From Leptolyngbya sp. SIO4C1 (GTDB lineage Bacteria > Cyanobacteriota > Cyanobacteriia > Phormidesmidales > Phormidesmidaceae), in NCBI GenBank assembly GCA_010671975.1, contig JAAHIA010000186.1, forward strand, positions 1 to 9,177: DNA of 9,177 bases, read 5' to 3'. Under the pieces are notes generated by a model. That model did not search any database and had not been told where the DNA came from. It worked only from the letters and a program-made list of their open reading frames with translations. The position numbers were made by a program, and so were the translations under genes. Of this stretch, positions 1-6,440 are shown piece after piece; position 1 is the stretch's first letter; each line of letters opens with the position of its first letter.

Positions 1-84
1 TGGCGGTGCCGGTACAGGCACCGCCAGCCCTAACGCCAGCAACGCGGCTAATAGTGAACGACTCCAGACCGGCTGAAAACGCAT
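1..84 (-). CDS. N-terminal end of an exported or membrane protein (partial)
   Basis: An open frame of 28 codons begins at an ATG (82-84, minus strand) and runs off the window edge without a stop. It starts MRFQPVWSRS and continues with an Ala/Leu-rich stretch (about residues 11-22) followed by a Pro/Val/Ala-rich segment. This is the pattern of a signal peptide: basic residues near the start, a hydrophobic core, then small residues. The mature protein lies outside the window, so no function can be given. No strong Shine-Dalgarno sequence is visible before the ATG. It could instead be a chance open frame, but its coherent signal-peptide composition and leftward orientation, matching the next gene, argue for a real gene. 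Confidence 0.5.
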   Translation of the reverse strand, partial: MRFQPVWSRSLLAALLALGLAVPVPAPP

Positions 85-205
85 ATAATTTTAAAGAGAT
101 AAAAAGAGCAAACTGACAGCCCAGGCTGCCTACTGCCCCAAGATAGCACCTGCCTCTCTGCTGCTTGATCCCGCTGTGCCGCTTTCCCAACCTCTCTCAC
201 CTGCC

Positions 206-451
206 CTACAGCGACTGCCGCACCAGCTCACAGCCTACCTGTAGCGCCGCTTGCCGCGTTCGGTAGACTTCCCCATCGTTGAGCACGCTGAGCTCTGGCG
301 TGATTACCCAGCAGCGGTAGCCCACGGCAGGCGTATGACTAATGCCGACTATCCATCCTGGGAACGCCAAAAGCTGCACTAGCCTGCTGTCAACCATCGC
401 TATCTCAACTGCTGTCTCATCAGTGTGAATAAATCCTATTTTAGCGGTCAA
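206..451 (-). CDS. Small conserved-looking hypothetical protein
   Basis: A leftward gene of up to 81 residues, divergent from recA. I do not recognise a named family. The composition is that of a compact soluble protein: no signal peptide and no membrane helix, a central Trp/Gly-containing hydrophobic part (LLAFPGWIVG) and a C-terminal part with LNDGEVYRTRQAAL, which resembles small cyanobacterial hypothetical proteins. The longest frame begins at a TTG (451) that nearly abuts the LexA-like box. An internal ATG at 397 gives 63 residues and has GAG about seven bases upstream, so it is the more credible start. If its promoter lies in the recA intergenic region it may share the SOS operator; that is inference. 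A non-coding explanation cannot be excluded. Confidence 0.55.
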   Translation of the reverse strand: MTAKIGFIHTDETAVEIAMVDSRLVQLLAFPGWIVGISHTPAVGYRCWVITPELSVLNDGEVYRTRQAALQVGCELVRQSL

Positions 452-454
452 GTT

Positions 455-468
455 AGTTCAGGGGTACT
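455..468. promoter_or_regulatory. LexA box (SOS operator) upstream of recA
   Basis: The 14-mer AGTTCAGGGGTACT fits the published cyanobacterial LexA consensus RGTACNNNDGTWCB at every defined position except one (T for A at position 4). That position is still symmetric with the W allowed in the other half-site. It is 69 bases before the recA start and touches a -10-like hexamer, as expected for a repressor site. recA is a standard LexA target. The assignment rests on sequence match and position only. Confidence 0.6.
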
Positions 469-473
469 ATACT
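468..473 (+). promoter_or_regulatory. Candidate -10 element of the recA promoter
   Basis: TATACT differs from TATAAT at one base and shares its first base with the last base of the LexA-like box. The -35 region is poor (nothing close to TTGACA at 16-18 bases upstream), so this would be a weak or activated promoter, or the true promoter lies elsewhere between 470 and 530. On the opposite strand the same bases read TATAGT (471-466), a possible -10 for the leftward small gene. Confidence 0.35.
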
Positions 474-528
474 GAGTTAAGTTAACCAACCGATTCATTG
501 AGTCAAATCATCCTTTATTTCGCGTCCT

Positions 529-532
529 GAGG
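529..532 (+). promoter_or_regulatory. Ribosome binding site of recA
   Basis: GAGG lies five bases before the ATG at 538. It supports that start over internal in-frame codons. Confidence 0.6.
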
Positions 533-537
533 TATTC

Positions 538-1590
538 ATGGCAGCAACTGCACCCGCCGAGAAAGGCAAGGCCGAAAAAGAAAAGGCGCTCAGTCAGGTT
601 CTGACCCAGATTGAGCGTAATTTTGGCAAAGGCTCGATTATGCGGCTGGGCGAAGCTAGCCGCATGCAGGTAGAGACCATTCCAACCGGCGCACTGACGC
701 TCGATATCGCGCTCGGGGGTGGCCTCCCCAAAGGGCGCGTCATTGAGATTTACGGACCAGAAAGTGCTGGTAAAACGACGCTAGCGCTGCACGCGATCGC
801 AGAGGTACAGCGTCAGTGCGGCATCGCCGCGTTTGTCGATGCCGAGCACGCGCTTGACCCCGTTTACGCCAGCGCTCTAGGCGTCGATGTAGAAAATCTG
901 CTGGTGTCTCAGCCCGACACTGGCGAAATCGCGCTAGAAATTGTCGATCAGCTAATTCGCTCTTCAGCGGTCGATATCATTGTGGTCGATTCGGTTGCCG
1001 CGCTCACCCCGCGCGCCGAAATTGAAGGAGAAATGGGCGATGCGCACGTCGGTCTGCAGGCGCGGCTAATGAGCCAGGCGCTGCGCAAGATCACGGGCAA
1101 CATTGGCAAGTCGCAGTGCATGGTGGTCTTCCTCAATCAGCTGCGGCTCAAGATTGGCGTCACCTACGGCAACCCAGAAACCACGACCGGCGGCAACGCG
1201 CTAAAGTTCTATGCCTCAGTCCGACTGGATATTCGCCGGATTCAGACGCTGAAGAAGGGCAACGAGCAGTACGGCATTCGCGCCAAGGTCAAAGTGGCCA
1301 AAAACAAGGTGGCGCCGCCTTTTCGAATCGCAGAATTCGACATTCTCTTTGGTGAAGGCATCTCTAGCCTGGGCTGTCTAGTCGATATGGCCGAAAGCAC
1401 GGGCGTGATCACGCGCAAAGGCTCTTGGTACAGCTATGACGGCGACAACATCGGTCAGGGGCGCGACAACACGATTCAGCGCTTTAAAGAAGATGCGGCC
1501 TTTGCTCAGCAGATTGAGCAGCAGGTGAGAGAAAAGCTCTCGCTCTATCAGCCGCCCATCGAGTCTGAGGACAGCAGCGAAGAAGAGTAA
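538..1590 (+). CDS. recA: RecA recombinase
   Basis: Cytoplasmic DNA-dependent ATPase that forms a filament on single-stranded DNA, performs strand exchange and triggers LexA self-cleavage. The 350 residues match the usual bacterial length. Seen in the sequence: an N-terminal helix region (about 15-35, with ERNFGKGSIMRLG), the Walker A motif GPESAGKTT (73-81), a Walker B-like run ending in VVDS (149-152), loop L1 around 155-170, the highly conserved loop L2 segment GNPETTTGGNALKF (211-224), SVRLDIRR (227-234), and an acidic tail (ESEDSSEEE, 342-350) as in many RecA proteins. A lysine/glutamate-rich stretch (about 9-17) precedes the core. It is monocistronic here: divergent from a small gene and convergent with the glycosyltransferase. 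A LexA-like box upstream suggests SOS induction. Confidence 0.98.
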   Translation: MAATAPAEKGKAEKEKALSQVLTQIERNFGKGSIMRLGEASRMQVETIPTGALTLDIALGGGLPKGRVIEIYGPESAGKTTLALHAIAEVQRQCGIAAFVDAEHALDPVYASALGVDVENLLVSQPDTGEIALEIVDQLIRSSAVDIIVVDSVAALTPRAEIEGEMGDAHVGLQARLMSQALRKITGNIGKSQCMVVFLNQLRLKIGVTYGNPETTTGGNALKFYASVRLDIRRIQTLKKGNEQYGIRAKVKVAKNKVAPPFRIAEFDILFGEGISSLGCLVDMAESTGVITRKGSWYSYDGDNIGQGRDNTIQRFKEDAAFAQQIEQQVREKLSLYQPPIESEDSSEEE

Positions 1591-1598
1591 GGCGCAGG

Positions 1599-2891
1599 CT
1601 ACTGCCAGCTGTTTAACCAAAACCGCGATCGCAGCTCAGCTTGGCTCAGCGGCAGGCCGAGCTGCACCGGTAGCCAAAACCAGAAAGCAGCCGCGATCGC
1701 AATTAGCATAGCTATCGCCGCCAGGCGCCAGGCCCGGCGCGGCGAGATTAGCCACTGGCTCAGCAGCCAGGCCAGCGCTAAAAAGCCAAACACGGCAGCT
1801 GGTAAGTAGTGATAGAGAAAAGTGCAGCGGCTGACCAGCGCCCAGGGCAGCCAGCTGAGCGCGTAGTTGAGCAGAATGTAGCGACTGCAGCGCTGCCCCT
1901 CTAATCTCAGCCCCGTGACCAGGGCCACCAGCGCCCCCACCGACAGCCACCAGAGAACCGGGTTGCCCAGGCCGTGCACGTCGTAATACAGTCCGTTAGC
2001 CGCTTTTTCATACCAGTAGGCGACCGGACGCAGCAGCAGCGGCCAGCTGTACCAAGGCGAGCAGTAGGCGTGAGCAGCCGAATCTAGCTGCAGGTGAAAC
2101 CGTAGAATTTGCTGATGAATGCGCCAGAGGCCAGGGCTGGTCTGCAGATGCGGCAGCCAGAGTAGGCCGTAGGTGAGCAGCGGTAGGGCGACCAGCAGCA
2201 GGCCCCTCGTCCATCCTTTATTCCACATGCGGGACCAAACCGAGCGCATGTTTGAATAGAGCGTATCCGCATGGCAATCGTGTATCAGCAGCCCCAGAAT
2301 GAAGGGCAATCCGCTCCATTTGGTGGCCAAGCTGGCCCCTAGCGCTAGGCCAGCCAGCGCGCGATCGCGACCTGCTCCCCGCAGCCAGAGCCAGTGGCTC
2401 AAGCAGCCCCAAAAGACCAGATGAATATTGATCAGCGCGTAGCGAGATTCCACCACAAACAGGCCGTCAATCGCTACAAAGCTGCCGGCTAAGAGCGCAA
2501 ACAGCTGTCGCTGCAGCAGCGGGCTGCCGGCGCTAATCTGCCAGGCGATGCCGGCGACCACGGGCGGCGTGAGCGTGCCAATCAGGGCGCTTACCCAGCG
2601 ATAGCTGATGGCTGCTAACGGCTGCCCTAGCTGCTCATGCATCGGCAGCGCTGCCAGCTCAGCCAGCGGCTGCCCCAGCCAGAGGCCGGCTGCGATAAGA
2701 TACTTGCCAAGCGGTGGATGTACGTCAAACACAGGCTGATGCTGCCAATATTGGTAGGCAAACTTAGCAAAGTGGGCTTCATCGAAGACCAGCGTATTAA
2801 ACTGGCCCAGCTGCCAAAATCGCAGCAGACCCGCGATTAGCAGCAGGCCCGCCAGTCCTACGCCAGCCCATCGCGCAGTTAGTTTACTCAT
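1599..2891 (-). CDS. PMT-family (GT39-like) membrane glycosyltransferase
   Basis: Predicted integral membrane transferase that uses a lipid-phosphate-linked sugar to glycosylate a protein on the outer face of the membrane; the actual acceptor and sugar are unknown. The 430 residues hold about nine to eleven hydrophobic segments (first helix about 9-26, last about 386-408). Diagnostic motifs of the protein O-mannosyltransferase fold are visible: FDEAHF (36-41) with the catalytic-type Asp37-Glu38 pair in the first external loop, HPPLGK (58-63), ESRYALIN (148-155), KWSG (191-194), the central loop with SPWYSWPLLLRP (278-289), and YHYLPA (360-365) late in the protein. It is shorter at the C-terminus than many family members but has no visible damage. 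The ATG at 2891 has no clear Shine-Dalgarno sequence. It is divergent from the DUF938 gene by 44 bp and converges on recA with an 8-bp gap. Confidence 0.9.
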   Translation of the reverse strand: MSKLTARWAGVGLAGLLLIAGLLRFWQLGQFNTLVFDEAHFAKFAYQYWQHQPVFDVHPPLGKYLIAAGLWLGQPLAELAALPMHEQLGQPLAAISYRWVSALIGTLTPPVVAGIAWQISAGSPLLQRQLFALLAGSFVAIDGLFVVESRYALINIHLVFWGCLSHWLWLRGAGRDRALAGLALGASLATKWSGLPFILGLLIHDCHADTLYSNMRSVWSRMWNKGWTRGLLLVALPLLTYGLLWLPHLQTSPGLWRIHQQILRFHLQLDSAAHAYCSPWYSWPLLLRPVAYWYEKAANGLYYDVHGLGNPVLWWLSVGALVALVTGLRLEGQRCSRYILLNYALSWLPWALVSRCTFLYHYLPAAVFGFLALAWLLSQWLISPRRAWRLAAIAMLIAIAAAFWFWLPVQLGLPLSQAELRSRFWLNSWQ

Positions 2892-2923
2892 GCCGGTTTA
2901 GCGCTTTGCTGCTTGTTCGACTC

Positions 2924-2931
2924 AAAGGGGG
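2924..2931 (+). promoter_or_regulatory. Ribosome binding site of the DUF938 gene
   Basis: AAAGGGGG ends four bases before the ATG at 2936. This purine tract decides the start: a longer frame beginning at a TTG (2906) would place it inside the coding region and extend the protein by ten residues not typical of the family. Confidence 0.6.
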
Positions 2932-2935
2932 TTCT

Positions 2936-3613
2936 ATGTCTGAGGCTGTATCCGATGCTGATCGTTTATCGCTGGCTCGGCAGTATGCGCCTGCGACCGA
3001 GCGCAACCGCGAGCCTATCTTAGCGGTCTTAGCGCAGGTGCTGCCGCCCACCGGTACCATCCTGGAGACTGCCAGCGGCACCGGTCAACATGCGGCTTAC
3101 TTTGCGCCCCGGCTGATGCCGCGCTACTGGCTGCCCAGCGATCCTCAGCCGCTGCTGCGCGCTAGCATTCAGGCTTGGGCCGAAACAGCCGCGTCTGATC
3201 GACTGCTGTCGCCCGTGGCTCTAGATGTGTCTGCCCCCCGCTGGCCGGTCGAGGCGGCTAGTTTTCAAGATCGGCTGACGGCTCAAGGCGCGCCGGCCAT
3301 TGCTGCCATCGTCAATATCAATATGATTCATATTTCGCCCTGGCAGGCCTGCCTCGGGCTGCTGGCCGGTGCCAGTCGAATCTTGCCGGCCGCTGGCGTG
3401 CTGTATCTCTACGGCCCCTACCAGCGGCAGGGGCGTCACACGGCGCCGAGCAACGCTGCCTTTGACAAGCAGCTGCGATCGCAAAACCCAGCCTGGGGCG
3501 TGCGATCGCTAGAAGCTGTTACGGCTGCGGCCGAGGCGCAGCAGCTGCAGCTGCAGACCGTGGTTGAGATGCCAGCCAATAACCTATCTGTGGTCTTTGC
3601 AAAAAAATCTTAG
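2936..3613 (+). CDS. DUF938 family SAM-dependent methyltransferase-like protein
   Basis: A cytoplasmic protein of 225 residues from the ATG with a strong ribosome binding site. It belongs to the DUF938 family (relatives include human METTL26), which has a class I methyltransferase fold; its substrate is not established. Family landmarks are all present: QYAPATERNREPIL (16-29), the glycine-rich SAM loop ETASGTGQH (44-52), WLPSDPQ (65-71), INMIHISPW (128-136), LYLYGPYQRQG (156-166), SNAAFD (172-177), PAWGVR (185-190) and MPANN (212-216) near the C-terminus. The length is close to the usual 200-230 residues. Divergent from the glycosyltransferase gene, so the two may share a short regulatory region; a functional link is not shown. 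Confidence 0.92.
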   Translation: MSEAVSDADRLSLARQYAPATERNREPILAVLAQVLPPTGTILETASGTGQHAAYFAPRLMPRYWLPSDPQPLLRASIQAWAETAASDRLLSPVALDVSAPRWPVEAASFQDRLTAQGAPAIAAIVNINMIHISPWQACLGLLAGASRILPAAGVLYLYGPYQRQGRHTAPSNAAFDKQLRSQNPAWGVRSLEAVTAAAEAQQLQLQTVVEMPANNLSVVFAKKS

Positions 3614-3624
3614 GTTTTCCTGTC

Positions 3625-3651
3625 CTGACGGTTAATTTGCTGAAATATAGA
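3625..3651 (+). promoter_or_regulatory. Weak candidate promoter for the pentapeptide/WD40 gene
   Basis: CTGACG (3625-3630) and TATAGA (3646-3651) are separated by 15 bases. Both match the sigma-70 consensus only in part and the spacing is short, so this is a suggestion. The remaining bases of the gap between the DUF938 gene and the next start hold no terminator-like hairpin, so read-through from upstream is also possible. Confidence 0.2.
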
Positions 3652-3686
3652 GATAGCCCCCTGCATCAAGCCTGACTAAGCCCCCC

Positions 3687-5315
3687 ATGGCAAACCGCAA
3701 CCATTTACGGCTGATTAAGCAAGGCGTCACTGATTGGAATCGGTGGCGAGCTGAGCAGCCCGATGCCAGCCCAGATCTGAGTCAGGCCGATCTGTCGGCT
3801 GCCGATTTGTCAGCTGCTCATCTTGAACGAACAAACTTTTACGGGGCTAATCTATACAAAGCTTGCTTAGAGGGTGCTCAGCTGAGCTGGGCCAATTTCA
3901 GTACCGCCAATCTCGGCCAGGCCCAACTGCGTGCCGCCGACTGCAGCTATGCCAACCTACAGCAGGCAGATCTCACCCGCGCTAACCTACAGCAGGCCAA
4001 TTTGACGAACGCCTACTTAGGCGCGGCTAAGCTAGCCGCTGCCGATCTCTCAGATGCCTGCTTGACCGGTATCTGCATTAAAAACTGGCAGCTGACGCCA
4101 GCCACTCGGCTTGATCGGGTGAGCTGCCGCTATTTCTACCGAGAGGATCGCTATCAGGGCCTTTATCCAGAGCAGGGAGACTTTGAGCCTGCCGCGATTG
4201 AGCCGACTTTACGAGCCACGGCAGTTCCCCTAGTGCCTAGCGATCGCAGCGCAGCTCGGACTGCGCGAATCGGGCGCTGGCCACAGCGGCTGCTCTGGGC
4301 GCTGGTAGCGCTGGTTGGCTTGGTTCTACTGATACTCAGCAATCGCTACAGCAAAATGGCCTCGGTGCAGGTCTCGGCGCAAAACGCAAGCCCAGCAATC
4401 AAAACGGCGGCTGATTTTACCCTACAGCAATCGCTCAATATTGCTGCCGCGCCCGTCTGGGCAATCGCCCTGACGCCTAACGGGCAGACCATTGCTAGCG
4501 GTAGCTATGAGGGGACCGTGCGGCTATGGGATGTCGATAGCGGACAGCAGCTCACTGCCTTTTCAGGGCACAGCGATGCGGCCAGAGCCCTAGCGATCAG
4601 CGCCAGCGGCAGGCAGCTAGTCAGCGGCAGCGGCGACCAGACGGTACGGGTCTGGCAGCTGCAAACTCAGCGGCTGTTGTATACGCTGCGTGGGCATTCG
4701 GCCCCAGTCTGGTCGGTAGCGATTAGCCCGGATGAAGCAACCATTGCCAGCAGCAGCTACAACGGAGAAATTAAGCTCTGGCAGCTGAGCACCGGCAAGC
4801 TGCTGCGCACGCTCCAGCAGGGGACAGACCCGGTCTGGTCGGTGGCCATTAGCCCAGACGGTCAGCTGCTGGCTAGCGGCAGCTCCGATCGCACCGTGCG
4901 CCTGTGGAATCTACAAACCGGGCGGCTGATTCGCACGCTCGAAGGGCATAGCGATGCTGTCAGAGCCGTGGCCATTTCGCCCAGCGGCCGGCGGCTGGTG
5001 AGCGCCAGCTGGGACAATACGCTGAAGCTTTGGGACATAGAGACCGGCAAGCTGCTGCGCACGCTGCACGGGCATGACAACCGGGTAGTCACTGTGGCCT
5101 ATCAGAACAATTTGATTGCTAGCGGCAGCATCGACAGCACCATTCGACTGTGGGATGCTCGCACCGGCGACCTGCAGCAGGTGCTAACCGAGCCGACTGG
5201 CTGGGTGCTAGTGGTGGCGCTCAATCAGGCGGCTGATCGCTTAGTCAGCGGCAGCCGAGGCGAAAATTTGAAGATTTGGCAGCGGCCCGGCGGATCAGAA
5301 GAGCGCGCTAACTGA
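3687..5315 (+). CDS. Pentapeptide-repeat / transmembrane / WD40 repeat fusion protein
   Basis: A 542-residue scaffold-type protein with three parts. Residues about 24-130 are pentapeptide repeats of the A(D/N)LxxA type (for example ADLSAADLSAAHL and ANLQQADLTRANL), forming a right-handed beta-helix. They follow a typical lead-in LIKQGVTDWNRWR (9-21) and are closed by a conserved-looking segment ending in CRYFYREDRY (147-156). One hydrophobic helix spans about 201-218, preceded by RTARIGRWPQR. Residues about 255-532 are seven WD40 blades, with GH and W-D/W-Q/W-N signatures (RLWD 279-282, RVWQ 321-324, KLWQ 363-366, RLWN 405-408, KLWD 447-450, RLWD 487-490, KIWQ 529-532), enough for a full propeller. 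The basic flank before the helix predicts the pentapeptide domain inside and the propeller on the periplasmic or lumenal side. No catalytic domain is visible; a protein-interaction role is inferred. No Shine-Dalgarno sequence precedes the ATG. Confidence 0.88.
   Translation: MANRNHLRLIKQGVTDWNRWRAEQPDASPDLSQADLSAADLSAAHLERTNFYGANLYKACLEGAQLSWANFSTANLGQAQLRAADCSYANLQQADLTRANLQQANLTNAYLGAAKLAAADLSDACLTGICIKNWQLTPATRLDRVSCRYFYREDRYQGLYPEQGDFEPAAIEPTLRATAVPLVPSDRSAARTARIGRWPQRLLWALVALVGLVLLILSNRYSKMASVQVSAQNASPAIKTAADFTLQQSLNIAAAPVWAIALTPNGQTIASGSYEGTVRLWDVDSGQQLTAFSGHSDAARALAISASGRQLVSGSGDQTVRVWQLQTQRLLYTLRGHSAPVWSVAISPDEATIASSSYNGEIKLWQLSTGKLLRTLQQGTDPVWSVAISPDGQLLASGSSDRTVRLWNLQTGRLIRTLEGHSDAVRAVAISPSGRRLVSASWDNTLKLWDIETGKLLRTLHGHDNRVVTVAYQNNLIASGSIDSTIRLWDARTGDLQQVLTEPTGWVLVVALNQAADRLVSGSRGENLKIWQRPGGSEERAN
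4791..5065 (+). repeat. Identical 23-base repeats inside two WD40 blades
   Basis: The stretch 4791-4813 is identical to 5043-5065, in the same codon phase, encoding TGKLLRTL in blades 3 and 5 (residues 369-376 and 453-460). The identity includes synonymous positions, which points to fairly recent duplication or gene conversion between blades. Confidence 0.8.
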
Positions 5316-5335
5316 TGGCATCAACTGGCATCAAT
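5316..5335 (+). repeat. Short tandem direct repeat after the WD40 gene
   Basis: Two adjacent 10-base units, TGGCATCAAC and TGGCATCAAT, start immediately after the stop codon and are followed by TTTTG. A five-base stem can be drawn with the end of the coding region, but it is too weak to call a terminator. Role unknown. Confidence 0.5.
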
Positions 5336-5375
5336 TTTTGCTAGCCGCAATAGAAATCTCAGGCTAGAATTGGGC

Positions 5376-5438
5376 ATGACGCGGCTGCTTTGTGCGCAGT
5401 CTAGAACATTCGCTTACGGAGTGATACAGAACTTATGA
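5376..5438 (+). other. Possible 20-codon leader ORF overlapping the next start
   Basis: An ATG at 5376 opens a frame of 20 codons (begins MTRLLCAQS) that ends in TGA at 5436-5438, overlapping the start of the secreted-protein gene as ATGA (5435-5438). Such overlap is typical of translational coupling. There is no good ribosome binding site for the small ORF, so it may be chance. Confidence 0.2.
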
Positions 5439-5899
5439 AGGCGCAGCTCCTCGTTTCTACCGCACTGCTGACCCTGCTAGCCGTTCCGGGTAAGGCCCTG
5501 GCTCATGCCGTGCAGACCAACTACCTGCTGAATGGTCAGCAGCTCGAGATTCAGAGCACCTTTGGCAACGGTGAGCCGCTCAAAGGGGCCAAAGTGTCTG
5601 TCTATTCGCCCAGCAACCCGGCTCAGCCTTGGGCCCAGGGCACCACGGACAGCCAAGGCCGGTTTGAATTTGCGCCCGATCAGGCGATCGCAGGTGATTG
5701 GGAAGTGATGATTCGACAGCAGGGACACGGCGATATTTTAACCGTACCGGTGGGTCGCGACGGCGTTGAGGCCGATTTGATTAGCGATCGCGGCGGCAGC
5801 GACCTGCACTATGCCAAGGCACCCTGGTCGCTGGTCGGAGCTAGCGCGATCGCGCTGCTGGTGCTGGCCGCTCGGACGCTGCGTCAAGCGCAGCCATAG
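5435..5899 (+). CDS. Secreted, C-terminally membrane-anchored small protein with a carboxypeptidase-regulatory-like fold
   Basis: A 154-residue exported protein. Residues 1-23 form a signal peptide (K2, hydrophobic core 5-17, then GKALA); cleavage after A23 would leave His24 as the mature N-terminus (HAVQTNY). Residues about 35-107 look like a beta-sandwich of the kind used in carboxypeptidase-regulatory-like or transthyretin-type domains: GEPLKGAKVSVYSP (46-59), then GTTDSQGRFEFAPD (69-82), GDWEVMI (87-93) and GHGDILTVPV (97-106). A hydrophobic helix (about 131-147) with a following RTLRQ tail anchors it, bulk outside and tail inside. Function is not established; similar cyanobacterial proteins are annotated hypothetical, and some related folds occur near metal transport genes. 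The nearest Shine-Dalgarno match, GGAG (5418-5421), is a rather distant 13 bases upstream. A strong terminator follows. Confidence 0.8.
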   Translation: MKAQLLVSTALLTLLAVPGKALAHAVQTNYLLNGQQLEIQSTFGNGEPLKGAKVSVYSPSNPAQPWAQGTTDSQGRFEFAPDQAIAGDWEVMIRQQGHGDILTVPVGRDGVEADLISDRGGSDLHYAKAPWSLVGASAIALLVLAARTLRQAQP

Positions 5900-5937
5900 C
5901 CTGCAGGCTCATACTTTACTCCAGCAATTTACTATGG

Positions 5938-5978
5938 CCGGTCAAGCCGCTGCAGTGGCTTGACCGGTAGCGCTTTTT
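5938..5978 (+). terminator. Intrinsic terminator after the secreted-protein gene
   Basis: A perfect 11-bp inverted repeat, CCGGTCAAGCC (5938-5948) and GGCTTGACCGG (5957-5967), encloses an 8-base loop and is followed by TAGCGC and five T. It begins 38 bases after the stop at 5899 and insulates the decayed locus downstream. Confidence 0.85.
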
Positions 5979-6020
5979 CAGCATGAAATCCGCTAATTTA
6001 AGCCAAAATCGGACTTTTCT

Positions 6021-6027
6021 GGAGGAA
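6021..6027 (+). promoter_or_regulatory. Strong ribosome binding site of the decayed sensor gene
   Basis: GGAGGAA sits two bases before a GTG start (6030). It is the best Shine-Dalgarno match in the window and marks the ancestral start of the following pseudogene, rather than the ATG at 6069. Confidence 0.6.
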
Positions 6028-6029
6028 GC

Positions 6030-6440
6030 GTGCGCTTTTTTAACCGCTTGAGCGTTTAGTCTAAGCTGATGCTCATGTTTTTGTTCGTTAGTATGAGCTC
6101 AATTTTGCTGATTGCCTACCTTGGCTACAGCAGCGGTCGCTCAGCTCTACGTCAAACTATTGAAAACAGCCTAACCAGCATTCGTTCAGCTCGGGCTTAT
6201 CAGATTGAATCCTATTTTGCCAATACGCATGCTCAGACTAGAACGCTGAGCCAGGACCTGATGGTGGTAGAGGCCATGCGCGCTTTTCGCGCGGCTGCCC
6301 CGGCGCTGACCAGTCAGAATCTACCGCCGACTCAGCTGGCTGAGCTGCGCCGCTACTATCAAGAAATTTTTATTCCGCAGCTGGCCGCCAACCAGCGAGC
6401 TGGGCCTGCGGCTGCGATCGCGCTTTCCTCAGCTGGCTGA
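6030..6440 (+). pseudogene. Remnant of the N-terminal sensor part of an adenylate cyclase- or histidine kinase-type receptor
   Basis: From the GTG at 6030 the frame reads MRFFNRLSV, then a TAG (6057-6059) at codon 10, then SKLMLMFLFVSMSS. Families of this type usually have a polar residue such as Gln at the stop position, and one C-to-T change turns CAG into TAG. Past the stop (or from the ATG at 6069) come a membrane helix (LMFLFVSMSSILLIAYLGY) and an extracytoplasmic segment with ALRQTIENSLTSIR, AYQIESYF, LSQDLMVVEAM and YYQEIFIPQLAANQ, which recall the outer sensor region preceding HAMP, GAF, kinase or cyclase domains in cyanobacteria. Similarity ends near 6393; the final codons to the stop at 6438-6440 come from channel DNA read in the wrong frame. 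All output domains are missing. Cyclase and kinase parents cannot be told apart from this piece. Confidence 0.75.

Larger units (their letters stand above)
793..6421. repeat. Dispersed HIP1 octamers (GCGATCGC)
   Basis: The palindrome GCGATCGC begins at 793, 1625, 1693, 2361, 3475, 3502, 4240, 5684, 5784, 5846 and 6414. Chance would give well under one copy in this length. HIP1 is abundant in many cyanobacterial genomes and supports that origin. The listed span covers first to last copy, not a continuous repeat. Confidence 0.9.

Noticed and set aside
1116..1355. Open frame inside recA on the same strand, plus opposite-strand frames at 948-1136 and 1378-1620
   Set aside because: All lie within, or almost wholly within, the highly conserved recA coding region in other frames and resemble no family.
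1636..2412. Several alternative minus-strand frames inside the glycosyltransferase gene
   Set aside because: They are out-of-frame shadows; only the 1599-2891 frame has the membrane segments and PMT motifs.
3701..4080. Pentapeptide domain as a stand-alone quinolone-resistance (Qnr-like) protein
   Set aside because: The frame continues without a break into a membrane helix and WD40 repeats, and the lead-in sequence is that of general cyanobacterial pentapeptide proteins.
5313..5340. Terminator after the WD40 gene
   Set aside because: Only a five-base A/T-containing stem can be drawn before the T run; too weak compared with the clear terminator at 5938.
5983..6051. A 22-codon ATG frame between the terminator and the decayed sensor gene
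   Set aside because: No ribosome binding site, overlaps the strong GTG start in another frame and shows no protein-like pattern.
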